Of a DNA stretch of 16,603 bases, positions 1-7,138 are shown one piece after another. The stretch is from positions 307 through 16,909 of the forward strand of contig PKSZ01000339.1 in assembly GCA_002869425.1 (NCBI GenBank). The letters are read 5' to 3'. Numbering within the stretch: the first letter of the stretch is position 1; every line of letters begins with the position of its first letter. The notes beneath the pieces were generated by a model. That model saw nothing but the letters and a program-made list of their open reading frames with translations. It was not told where the DNA came from and did not search any database. The stretch is from Marinilabiliales bacterium. GTDB lineage: Bacteria; Bacteroidota; Bacteroidia; Bacteroidales; BM523. The translations under genes and the position numbers were made by a program.

Positions 1-1
1 A

Positions 2-703
2 ATTCTCAAAGGAATTGTAAATTTTGGTACTATTGATGTTTGCGAAATTATGCGATCACGTGTTGATGTGGTGGCTGCAGATTTGACTTATCATTTTAAT
101 AAACTATTGGCAGTTATTGTTGAAAATGGCTATTCTCGAATTCCTGTGTATGAAGAGAGTTTTGACAATATCAAAGGAATCCTGTATATAAAGGATTTGT
201 TGCCATACCTTAATGAAGATAAGGAGTTTAAGTGGCAGAAATTAATAAGAGAACCTTATTTTATTCCGGAAACAAAGAAAATAGATGATCTGCTCAGGGA
301 ATTTCAGGAGAAAAAAATTCATATGGCAATAATCATTGATGAGTACGGTGGTACATCAGGCATTGTTACGCTTGAAGACGTATTGGAGGAAATTGTTGGA
401 GAAATAACGGATGAGTCAGATGAAACAGAAATTAGTCATCATAAGATTGATGAAAATAATTATGTTTTTGAGGGAAAAACACTACTCAATGATTTTTACA
501 GGATTGTCGACATAGAGGATGGATATCTGGAAGAAATTAGGGGAGAGGCAGATACATTGGCTGGTTTGATTCTTGAAGTAAAAGGTGAAATCCCGGAGAA
601 AAACGATAAACTAGAATTTGAAAATTTTGTTTTGATGGTTAAAGCGGTAGATGATAGAAGGATAAAACAAATTAAAGTAACAAAGAAAGATGCGAAATCC
701 TAA
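2..703 (+). CDS. gldE: Gliding motility-associated protein GldE, C-terminal part (CBS pair plus CorC/HlyC domain), 5' end outside window
   Basis: The reading frame is open from the first bases of the window, so this is the last 233 residues of a longer protein. The methionine codon at 50 is internal. The visible part holds two CBS modules (about 4-75 and 78-140 of the visible residues), the second ending in the IDEYGGTSGIVTLEDVLEEI signature of CorC/HlyC-type proteins. A CorC_HlyC transporter-associated domain follows (about 150-230). The missing N-terminal part would be the membrane-embedded DUF21/CNNM domain. In Bacteroidota this architecture directly upstream of gldD is GldE, an inner-membrane protein tied to gliding motility and T9SS; its biochemical role is not established. 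The end overlaps gldD by 14 bases, indicating translational coupling. Identification rests on both domain order and the gldD neighbour. Confidence 0.9.
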   Translation: MLKGIVNFGTIDVCEIMRSRVDVVAADLTYHFNKLLAVIVENGYSRIPVYEESFDNIKGILYIKDLLPYLNEDKEFKWQKLIREPYFIPETKKIDDLLREFQEKKIHMAIIIDEYGGTSGIVTLEDVLEEIVGEITDESDETEISHHKIDENNYVFEGKTLLNDFYRIVDIEDGYLEEIRGEADTLAGLILEVKGEIPEKNDKLEFENFVLMVKAVDDRRIKQIKVTKKDAKS

Positions 704-1271
704 GCTGATATTTATTTCACTTCTGTTTATTTTTCTCTACACCGCTTGTGAAAGGCAATATATACCTAAGCCACGAGGATATTTTAGGATAGATTTTCCT
801 CAGAGAGAATATCAGGTATACAATAGTGACTGTCCATATTCTTTTGAATACCCTGTTTATGCTGTAGTACAAAGACATAAATCTATGTCTGCAAATCCAT
901 GTTGGATAGACATTATTTTTCCTACTATGAATGCAGAAATTAATGTTAGTTATTTGTCTGCAAAAGACACTTCAATGTCTACTTATTTTGATGATTCCAG
1001 AAAGTTTGCATATAAACATGCAGTGAAGGCAGATGCAATAATTGAAGAAACGTTTATTGATGAAGAAAACAGGGTGTTTGGTAGTTGGTATGAAATAAAA
1101 GGGAATGCTGCATCATCTATACAATTCTATTTGACAGATAGCGTTCAGCATTTTTTTAGGGGAGCGCTGTATTTTGACACAAAGCCGAATAAAGATTCTC
1201 TGGCGCCTGTTAACCAATTTTTGAAAACAGATATTCAGCATCTTGTAAAATCATTTCGCTGGAAGGAATAA
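690..1271 (+). CDS. gldD: Gliding motility lipoprotein GldD
   Basis: The 193-residue product starts with a short lipoprotein signal: positive residues (MRNPK), a hydrophobic stretch, and a lipobox-like LYTAC with the lipidated cysteine at residue 20. The mature protein begins with a segment rich in Pro and aromatic residues (IPKPRGYFRIDFP), typical of GldD. Length fits the family (about 190 residues). GldD is a cell-envelope lipoprotein genetically required for gliding in Flavobacterium; its molecular activity is unknown. The ATG at 690 lies inside the end of gldE, and the stop codon overlaps the next start by one base (TAATG), so the four genes from gldE to the GGGP synthase are very likely one transcript. 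No catalytic motif is visible. Confidence 0.88.
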   Translation: MRNPKLIFISLLFIFLYTACERQYIPKPRGYFRIDFPQREYQVYNSDCPYSFEYPVYAVVQRHKSMSANPCWIDIIFPTMNAEINVSYLSAKDTSMSTYFDDSRKFAYKHAVKADAIIEETFIDEENRVFGSWYEIKGNAASSIQFYLTDSVQHFFRGALYFDTKPNKDSLAPVNQFLKTDIQHLVKSFRWKE

Positions 1272-1903
1272 TGGCATTGGCATTAAATATAAATATGCAG
1301 GGAGGATATACTCTTGGATTGTGGAAAATGGATGAGTCTGTTTCAGAATTATTAAATTTGGTTAGTTTAACACCAGCGGAGGCTGAGCTTTATCAAAAAT
1401 TCAAAGCAGAACATAGGCAGAAAGAATGGTTGTCTGTAAGAGCGGTGCTTTCCAGTATTTTGGATAGCTATTCAGAAATTTCATATACTGAAAATGGAAA
1501 ACCAACTTTGCTGAATTCAAAGAAAAAGATAAGTATTGCACATACCAAAGGTTTAGCTGTTGTTATTATAAGTGATGTGTTTGAAGTGGGTGTAGATGTT
1601 GAATATTTATCAGATAGAATTTTTCGTATTGAGCACAAGTTTATTGGAGAAAAAGAGCGTTTGTCATTGGTTGAAGGGGAAAGATTATATCACTTATATT
1701 TGCATTGGTGTGCAAAGGAATCTATAGTAAAGGCTACAGGAAACCGGAAACTTGATTTTATCAATGAGTTGTTTGTGCATCCTTTCATACCGGAATCAGA
1801 GGGGCAGTTCAGGGCAGAGCTTAATAGTCCGGATGAGAGCTGTGGTTATGTGATGAATTATTTGAAGTATGAAGATTATATAATAGTATGGACTTGTCAA
1901 TAA
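1271..1903 (+). CDS. 4'-phosphopantetheinyl transferase superfamily protein (Sfp/AcpT-like)
   Basis: The 210-residue protein carries the two hallmark motifs of the superfamily: GVDVEYL, with the magnesium-binding Asp at 109 and Glu at 111, and WCAKESIVKATG, with W146, K149, E150 and K154 matching the WxxKEA(x)xK signature. Such enzymes move 4'-phosphopantetheine from coenzyme A to a serine on acyl or peptidyl carrier proteins, in the cytoplasm. Length suits the two-subdomain Sfp type rather than the short AcpS type. It starts at the overlap TAATG with gldD and ends 7 bases before the GGGP synthase. Whether it is the housekeeping enzyme for fatty-acid ACP or serves a special carrier protein cannot be told here; no carrier-protein or synthase gene lies in the window. 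Confidence 0.88.
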   Translation: MALALNINMQGGYTLGLWKMDESVSELLNLVSLTPAEAELYQKFKAEHRQKEWLSVRAVLSSILDSYSEISYTENGKPTLLNSKKKISIAHTKGLAVVIISDVFEVGVDVEYLSDRIFRIEHKFIGEKERLSLVEGERLYHLYLHWCAKESIVKATGNRKLDFINELFVHPFIPESEGQFRAELNSPDESCGYVMNYLKYEDYIIVWTCQ

Positions 1904-1910
1904 ATAGAAT

Positions 1911-2642
1911 ATGAGCATATATTCAACATTAGTCTCGAAATATAATAAAAGCAAAGTGTTTGCTCTTCTAATCGATCCTGATAAGCAAACAGATGAAAGC
2001 CTGAAAAAACTGATTGGTATTGCAAATCAAATTGGTATAGATTTTTTCTTGTTGGGAGGCAGCCTAATATCTCAATATACTGATTCTTGTGTGAAGATTA
2101 TTAAGGAATATTCAAATGTACCTCTTGTATTGTTTCCAGGTAGTTTATTACAAATAAATTCAGATGCTGATGGAATTTTACTTCTTTCTTTAATTTCTGG
2201 AAGAAATCCTGATTTCTTAATTGGGAATCATGTTGTTGCAGCTCCTTTATTGAAAAAATCAAAAATTGAAACCATTCCCACGGGTTATATTTTAATTGAA
2301 GGTGGAAAAGTTTCTTCTGTTGAATACATGAGCAATACAAAGCCGATTCCATCAGATAAGACAGATATAGCTGTAGCTACTGCAATTGCTGGAGAAATGA
2401 AAGGAAATAAATTAATCTATCTTGAAGCAGGAAGTGGAGCACCAACTTCAGTACCTACTGAAATTATTAAAGAAGTAAAGCAAAATATATCGGTTCCTTT
2501 GATTGTTGGCGGAGGGCTTAAAACCAGAGCGCAGATTAAAGCTGTATGCGATGCCGGAGCTGATATCGTAGTGGTTGGAAACGCGATTGAAGATCAGCCG
2601 GAACTACTAAAAGGATTGGTTGCTGAAACAAAAACGTATTGA
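1911..2642 (+). CDS. Geranylgeranylglyceryl-phosphate synthase family protein (GGGPS/PcrB family, TIM barrel)
   Basis: The 243-residue protein shows the family motifs in order: FALLIDPDKQ near the N-terminus (D22 and D24, metal/diphosphate side), FFLLGGSLI, a GYILIEGGK strand, YLEAGSGAP, and the phosphate-binding PLIVGGGLKT followed by GADIVVVGNAI. The family couples a polyprenyl diphosphate to sn-glycerol-1-phosphate through an ether bond, the first committed step of archaeal lipid synthesis. Homologues characterised from Bacteroidetes belong to the same enzyme family, so an ether-lipid product is plausible, but prenyl chain length and true physiological role are inference. The gene is the last of the gldE-gldD-transferase operon and ends 5 bases before a convergent gene. 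No glycerol-1-phosphate dehydrogenase or second prenyltransferase is present in the window. Confidence 0.9.
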   Translation: MSIYSTLVSKYNKSKVFALLIDPDKQTDESLKKLIGIANQIGIDFFLLGGSLISQYTDSCVKIIKEYSNVPLVLFPGSLLQINSDADGILLLSLISGRNPDFLIGNHVVAAPLLKKSKIETIPTGYILIEGGKVSSVEYMSNTKPIPSDKTDIAVATAIAGEMKGNKLIYLEAGSGAPTSVPTEIIKEVKQNISVPLIVGGGLKTRAQIKAVCDAGADIVVVGNAIEDQPELLKGLVAETKTY

Positions 2643-2647
2643 GATAT

Positions 2648-3370
2648 TTATGGGTTATTGAGAAATAAGCCGGCTTCAATTCCAATGAAGAGTCTCGGTG
2701 GTTCCACGTAATTATGGTCTTTATTTACCAAATCAGATAACCTATATTCTGCACTTAGTGCAAATTGTCCAAATCCAATTCTGGCTTTGGCTGTGTAGGT
2801 AAAATCTTTAAATTGACTAAGCCCTGAGATCGCAGTTTTTTCTGTAATGTTGCCAATGTCAGTTTTGCTTTTTAATATTGTTTTGTAGGTATTGTTAAAT
2901 ATCCACCCGCCTTCAATGCCAAGATCAATAAACCAACCTATACGGTTACCCGTTCTTGCTGGTTGAAATCTATTGTAGATTTCTAGGCTCAGAGATCTTA
3001 GTATAAGCTGTTCTTTATCGAACATTGTGTTTGATGGAAATGTTTTTTCTGCAAACTGACCATACTTGAACTTGGTATTTCGAAAGTTGATATTGTAACC
3101 CAATGCATATATTTTGGCAATTTTATACTTATTCCGTATACCAATTTCAAATATTCCTGACTTTCCGGGCATAACAAAAGCAGTATCAGGAGATGAGTTG
3201 TCTGCTAATGGTTTGTATGCAAGATATATATGTGAGAAACGTGAATTGTTTGGTCCTTTATTGCTTTCTGAGTAATAATCATTTACCTCTTCTTCAAAAA
3301 CTACCTGTTGAGCAAAAATAATATGGCTACTGGCAATAAATAATATCAATAGAAATAATTTGTTTTTCAT
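2648..3370 (-). CDS. Secreted hypothetical protein, putative outer-membrane beta-barrel
   Basis: I do not recognise a named family. The 240-residue protein begins with a clear signal peptide (MKNKLFLLILFIASSHIIFA, predicted cut before QQ). The rest is a series of alternating polar/aromatic strands with glycine and aromatic repeats (GIFEIGIRNKYK, IGWFIDLGIEGGWIF, AKARIGFGQFALSAEYRL) and ends in a strand (LFIGIEAGLFL), the pattern of a small outer-membrane beta-barrel. It starts 11 bases after the stop of the subtilisin-like protease gene, so it is probably co-transcribed from that gene's promoter. A functional link to the protease is inference from position only. The gene ends 5 bases from the GGGP synthase stop on the other strand, with no obvious terminator hairpin. 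Confidence 0.7.
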   Translation of the reverse strand: MKNKLFLLILFIASSHIIFAQQVVFEEEVNDYYSESNKGPNNSRFSHIYLAYKPLADNSSPDTAFVMPGKSGIFEIGIRNKYKIAKIYALGYNINFRNTKFKYGQFAEKTFPSNTMFDKEQLILRSLSLEIYNRFQPARTGNRIGWFIDLGIEGGWIFNNTYKTILKSKTDIGNITEKTAISGLSQFKDFTYTAKARIGFGQFALSAEYRLSDLVNKDHNYVEPPRLFIGIEAGLFLNNP

Positions 3371-3381
3371 TTTATGTAATG

Positions 3382-4920
3382 TTATAGCTCAATACTTTCA
3401 GTTTGGGATCCAATATGCACTCTTAATACTCCGGGTTTGTATTTATTTACAGGAATTTCTATTTCTTTTGCTCCATCCATTTCAATAACTTTGTAAACTT
3501 TTAATATTCCATCCTGACCTTCAATGTGATAATACAGGTATTTTTCGCCTTTTGGAAATTCTAAAATTTCTACTTTTATGTCCTCTTCTTCTTCAACAAT
3601 TGTGAAATATTTTTTTTCCGGGCTTTTGCCGTCAAGGAAATAGCTTGCTTGTGGATTTCCATAACCATGTACATAATCGAAATATGGATAGAGGCTTCCT
3701 GATTGTTGAATAACATCAAACAACTCCATATTGGTTATGTTAGGCCTGGTTTCCCATGCACACGCTGCAAACCCTGCTACTAAAGGACTGGAAAACGATG
3801 TTCCGTAAGTTTCTGAGTAGCTGCTTTTGTTTGCTGCATAAACATGGGCATGAGCAGAAACATTGGGTTTTAGCTTACCGCTTGCAGTTGGACCATAAGA
3901 ACTGAATGAAATTTTAATACCTGTATATGGATCTGTACCCCCGATGCTTAATATGCTGTCTGCATCTGCAGGCGTTCCCAGCATTTTCCATTTTGAATCG
4001 CCATCATTTCCCAATGCATTAACTACCAATATACCTTTGGATGCAGCCAGATTCGCAGCTTTGACAACAAGACTTGTTTTTCCATCCATATCCGATCTGA
4101 AATAGCGATGGAATGTATATCCCAGAGAACTATTAATGATATCTGCTCCGTTTTTGTCTGCCCATTCAACTGCTGCCAGCCAGTTTTTCTCTTCAGATAG
4201 TGGCTCGGTGGCCTTTTCCGTTCTTGCCAGTAAAAATTCAGCTCCGGTAGCAAGACCAATATTCTGATCATTTATTTTACCTCCAATGCACGACATTACA
4301 GTTGTTCCGTGACTATTATAGTCATAAACAAACTCTTTGTTTTTTACAAAATCCCATGTTGCAATTATTCTATCATCGTTTCTGATATGGGCAAATGCCT
4401 CGTGATGATCAACCGATGGAAAACCTGCATCAAATATTGCTACGCGAATACCTTTTCCTGTTATATTGCTATTGATAAATTGGTTTCCTTCCAGACTTTT
4501 TATCTGTTGGTCTAATAAAAACTGATTATCCTCATTGATATTTTCAGCTTCATGCTTTGCAAGTGTCATTTTTCTTACTGCAACAGGTTTGGTTTCTTTT
4601 ACGAAAGGCAATTTTTCAATTGACAAAATCTGCTCATCTGTAGCTATTGTGTAAACAGCATTAAACCATCGTAATTGCACGTCAGTGTGTGCCCCGGTTT
4701 CTTGTACCTTTTTTACATATTTCTGATTTATAGGTAAATCAGTATAATCAAAAAGAGGAAGATTTTGTTTTTGTCGCCGTTCAATAGCTTTGTCTGAAAA
4801 ATAGCTGTACGGATTAAAACCAGTTTCATTTTTATCTGTAAAAAACACCCAATATGTTTCTTGAGCTTTACAAAAAAAAGTACTTAAAATCAGAATTAGA
4901 ATAATGCTGTTTTTTCTCAT
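3382..4920 (-). CDS. Secreted subtilisin-like serine protease (peptidase family S8), probably a T9SS cargo
   Basis: Read from the ATG at 4918-4920 the protein has 512 residues and opens with a good signal peptide (MRKNSIILILILSTFFCKA, then QET). An in-frame ATG 36 bases upstream (4956) would add 12 polar residues before the signal peptide and falls inside the predicted -7 promoter element, so I chose the inner start. An N-terminal prodomain-like region (about 20-125) precedes the S8 catalytic domain. The triad is D164 (AIFDAGFP), H204 (SHGTTVMS) and S375 (GTSFSSPLVAG), with the oxyanion Asn probably in NALGNDGD. The last 65 or so residues form a strand-rich segment with a KVYKV core and a final PGVLRVHIG strand, resembling a diverged T9SS type A sorting domain. 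Role: extracellular or surface proteolysis; substrate unknown. The cysteine in the signal region lacks a proper lipobox. Confidence 0.88.
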   Translation of the reverse strand: MRKNSIILILILSTFFCKAQETYWVFFTDKNETGFNPYSYFSDKAIERRQKQNLPLFDYTDLPINQKYVKKVQETGAHTDVQLRWFNAVYTIATDEQILSIEKLPFVKETKPVAVRKMTLAKHEAENINEDNQFLLDQQIKSLEGNQFINSNITGKGIRVAIFDAGFPSVDHHEAFAHIRNDDRIIATWDFVKNKEFVYDYNSHGTTVMSCIGGKINDQNIGLATGAEFLLARTEKATEPLSEEKNWLAAVEWADKNGADIINSSLGYTFHRYFRSDMDGKTSLVVKAANLAASKGILVVNALGNDGDSKWKMLGTPADADSILSIGGTDPYTGIKISFSSYGPTASGKLKPNVSAHAHVYAANKSSYSETYGTSFSSPLVAGFAACAWETRPNITNMELFDVIQQSGSLYPYFDYVHGYGNPQASYFLDGKSPEKKYFTIVEEEEDIKVEILEFPKGEKYLYYHIEGQDGILKVYKVIEMDGAKEIEIPVNKYKPGVLRVHIGSQTESIEL

Positions 4921-4953
4921 GTTGATAGAACTAATTTGTTCAGTGTATTTTTT

Positions 4954-4982
4954 CAAATATATAAACTATATGTATAATCAAA
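4954..4982 (-). promoter_or_regulatory. Predicted Bacteroidetes promoter for the subtilase gene
   Basis: On the minus strand, bases 4961-4954 read TATATTTG, a full match to the Bacteroidetes sigma-70 -7 element TAnnTTTG. Bases 4982-4979 read TTTG, matching the -33 element (TTG core), with 17 bases between them. Transcription would begin a few bases downstream, near 4947, giving a leader of about 27 bases to the ATG at 4920. This placement also argues against translation from the ATG at 4956. No experimental support; such AT-rich matches can occur by chance. Confidence 0.5.
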
Positions 4983-5008
4983 CTCTAAAACCAGTAATTT
5001 TAAAGTTA

Positions 5009-5016
5009 TATTTTTG
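5009..5016 (+). promoter_or_regulatory. Predicted -7 promoter element for the AI-2E family gene
   Basis: Bases 5009-5016 read TATTTTTG, a full match to the Bacteroidetes -7 consensus TAnnTTTG, about 44 bases before the GTG start at 5060. No TTG is found at the expected -33 distance, so the match is partial. Together with the minus-strand promoter at 4954-4982 it makes the 139-base gap 4921-5059 a compact divergent promoter region; nothing else is visible in that gap. Confidence 0.35.
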
Positions 5017-5059
5017 CTGTATATTTTAATCCGTACGTTAAAATCCTTATATTTATTGT

Positions 5060-6166
5060 GTGAGATCAAATCTATTACGATATCTAGCAATTGTTCTTGG
5101 CCTGGCTGCACTGGTGTGGGCTTTATGGTATTTTAAAGCAATTGTAATCTATATTCTTGTGGCTGCCATAATATCATTAATTGGTGCTCCGCTTGTTAAG
5201 ATTCTTGATCGGATAAAAATAGGAAAGAAAAATTTTCCAAGAGCCTTAAGTGCCGCAATAACATTGGCATTGATACTTTTTATGATTTTTATTTTCTTTC
5301 GCTTGTTCATTCCTATGATCGCATATGAGGCCCATGAGTTTTCAAATATTGATATCACTCAGGTGAAAGAAAACTTAAGGGAACCATTAGGAAAAATCCA
5401 GGAATGGATTGGAACTATTGAAACAGAAAATGGAACTCAATTGTCAGTCGAAGACTATGTTTCCAATAAGGTTGTTTCAATTTTATCATTATCGCGTATA
5501 TCCAATGTATTGGGATTTATTACAGGTATGCTGGGCGATATTTTTATAGGTATTTTTTCAATTTCATTCATTACTTTCTTTTTCCTGAAGGATACCCGTT
5601 TGGCAAGTCGATCCGTGTTATTGCTTATTCCAGATAAATTCGAGGAAAGCACGCGGCATGCATTGACGTCAATAAAAAATTTACTTACAAGATATTTTTT
5701 GGGACTAATAATACAATTAACTTTAATTATGTTGTTGATTTCATTGGGGTTATATCTGGTTGGTTTGGATTTTCAACATGCCATAATTATTGGGCTTTTC
5801 GCAGGCCTATTTAATGTTGTACCTTATGTAGGACCCATAATAGGTGGCATTTTTGGAATTGTTATTGGTATTGTAACAAACATAAATTTGGATTTTTATG
5901 CAGAAATTCTTCCTTTGATTGGCTATATCGCTCTTGTTTTTGTTTCGGTACAGTTAATAGATAATTTTATATTTCAGCCATTTATCTATTCAAGTAGTGT
6001 TAAAGCACATCCTTTGGAGATTTTTCTTGTTATATTGATTGCCGGTAGTGTTGCCGGAATTAAGGGGATGATTTTGGCTATTCCAACATATACCGTACTT
6101 CGTGCTATTGCAAAGGAATTTTTTAATAAATTTAAAGTGGTTAAGAAGCTGACAGAAAATATATAA
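5060..6166 (+). CDS. AI-2E family transporter (PerM/YhhT type, UPF0118) membrane protein
   Basis: The 368-residue protein has the typical topology of this family: two close membrane segments at about 8-25 and 27-48, a third at about 63-88, a soluble region (about 90-148), then further segments at about 150-175, 212-232, 238-275, 285-303 and 320-350. The family signature PYVGPIIGGIFG sits in the second half, and GLFNVVPYVG and QLIDNFIFQP are also typical. Members have been linked to autoinducer-2 export (TqsA), to sodium/proton exchange, or to no known activity, so the substrate here is unknown. The start is GTG at 5060, chosen because the hydrophobic N-terminus begins directly after it and no in-frame ATG lies upstream. 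It is followed after 57 bases by a gene with its own likely promoter. Confidence 0.85.
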   Translation: MRSNLLRYLAIVLGLAALVWALWYFKAIVIYILVAAIISLIGAPLVKILDRIKIGKKNFPRALSAAITLALILFMIFIFFRLFIPMIAYEAHEFSNIDITQVKENLREPLGKIQEWIGTIETENGTQLSVEDYVSNKVVSILSLSRISNVLGFITGMLGDIFIGIFSISFITFFFLKDTRLASRSVLLLIPDKFEESTRHALTSIKNLLTRYFLGLIIQLTLIMLLISLGLYLVGLDFQHAIIIGLFAGLFNVVPYVGPIIGGIFGIVIGIVTNINLDFYAEILPLIGYIALVFVSVQLIDNFIFQPFIYSSSVKAHPLEIFLVILIAGSVAGIKGMILAIPTYTVLRAIAKEFFNKFKVVKKLTENI

Positions 6167-6197
6167 TTGGTTTTTTTCAACAGTATTGATATTTTCT

Positions 6198-6205
6198 TAT
6201 TTTTG
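6198..6205 (+). promoter_or_regulatory. Predicted -7 promoter element for the PKD/T9SS protein gene
   Basis: Bases 6198-6205 read TATTTTTG, a full match to the Bacteroidetes -7 consensus, 18 bases before the ATG at 6224. No convincing TTG lies at -33 distance. The short leader contains AAGGA at 6219-6223 directly before the ATG, a Shine-Dalgarno-like stretch placed closer than usual. Confidence 0.4.
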
Positions 6206-6223
6206 TAAGTTCAGCGTTAAGGA

Positions 6224-7060
6224 ATGAAAAAAATTGCAGGAATATTAATGGTGCTTGTAGCTTGTTCGTTTTCATGGCAAGTTAATGCACAATTATCAGT
6301 TGGTTTTTATGTTGATACCAATGTAGTGTGTTATGGTGTTCCTGTGGTTTTTACAGACACCAGCTCATCGGATACTAGTTTTTATAGCTATAACTGGACT
6401 TTTGGTGATGGAAGCTCTGATACTGCCAGAAATCCTGTTCATGTCTATGATACAACGGGATACTTCACTGTGAAGCTGCAGGTTAGAGATGATAAAAACA
6501 GGGTAGAGCAAATGGTCCGTTTTAATTTGATAAGCGTTCGCGACACTCCTGTTGCAGATTTTATCATCCTAGATACACTGTATGCTGATTCTTATTCAGT
6601 CTTCGTTAAATGTATACCCCCTGATAGTCTGGAGCATACTATATATTGGAATTTTGGCGATGGAGAAACAACAGTGTCAGAATCTATGCATCATACTTAT
6701 TCTACTGAAGGTGAATATGATATAACCATGATCGTTGATGCAGGAAAGCAGTGTCGGGATACAATAACCAAATCGGTTAAGATTGAAGATGCCTTTGAAG
6801 CACCTGATGTATTTACTCCCAATGATGATGGTACCAATGATTTATTCTTTATTAATACAAATGGTTATACTGTGTACAGGCTTTCAATTTTAAATAATTG
6901 GGGACAACTCATTTATGCACATGAAGGAAAAAAGGTGTATTGGGATGGTTATAATATTGCAGGAGAAAGGGCCCAGCCCGGAGTGTACTTTTATATTGTT
7001 GAACCCGTTGACGATAGCAGCTCAAACCAGGATCATGGATATGTTCATTTGTACAGGTAG
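6224..7060 (+). CDS. Secreted PKD-domain protein with T9SS type B (gliding motility-associated) C-terminal sorting domain
   Basis: The 278-residue protein has a signal peptide (about 1-22, ending VNA before Q), two PKD modules (about 25-105, with WTFGDGSSDT, and about 110-190, with YWNFGDGETTV and a HTYSTEGEYDI strand), and a C-terminal domain from about 195. That domain begins APDVFTPNDDGTNDLF and contains NNWGQLIYA, YWDGYN and QPGVYFYIV, diagnostic of the gliding motility-associated type B sorting domain. PKD folds are extracellular beta-sandwiches used in adhesion or spacing. It is therefore predicted to cross the outer membrane through T9SS, either released or held by PorP/SprF-type partners. 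It is short for its class and has no enzymatic domain. A promoter-like element lies upstream and a hairpin terminator follows. Confidence 0.88.
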   Translation: MKKIAGILMVLVACSFSWQVNAQLSVGFYVDTNVVCYGVPVVFTDTSSSDTSFYSYNWTFGDGSSDTARNPVHVYDTTGYFTVKLQVRDDKNRVEQMVRFNLISVRDTPVADFIILDTLYADSYSVFVKCIPPDSLEHTIYWNFGDGETTVSESMHHTYSTEGEYDITMIVDAGKQCRDTITKSVKIEDAFEAPDVFTPNDDGTNDLFFINTNGYTVYRLSILNNWGQLIYAHEGKKVYWDGYNIAGERAQPGVYFYIVEPVDDSSSNQDHGYVHLYR

Positions 7061-7064
7061 TATC

Positions 7065-7093
7065 CAGTTACACCAATAACTGTAATTTTTTTT
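7065..7093 (+). terminator. Predicted intrinsic terminator after the PKD protein gene
   Basis: A perfect 6-base inverted repeat, CAGTTA (7065-7070) and TAACTG (7077-7082), with a 6-base loop, is followed three bases later by eight T residues (7086-7093). It starts 4 bases after the PKD gene stop. The stem is short and has only two G-C pairs, so termination may be weak. Confidence 0.45.
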
Positions 7094-7138
7094 ATCAAAA
7101 CACTTTAATATATTAACTTGCGCAATCATTGCACAGGT

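Noticed and set aside
50..52. ATG as start of gldE
   Set aside because: The frame continues upstream to the window edge with residues that belong to the first CBS module, so the gene begins outside the window.
4921..4956. Upstream ATG for the subtilase
   Set aside because: It would put 12 polar residues before a clear signal peptide and overlaps the predicted -7 promoter element at 4954-4961.
7118..7138. TTG start giving seven extra residues on the glycosyltransferase
   Set aside because: The ATG at 7139 opens directly into the conserved first strand (MKNLCFANT), and the extra residues have no family-like pattern.
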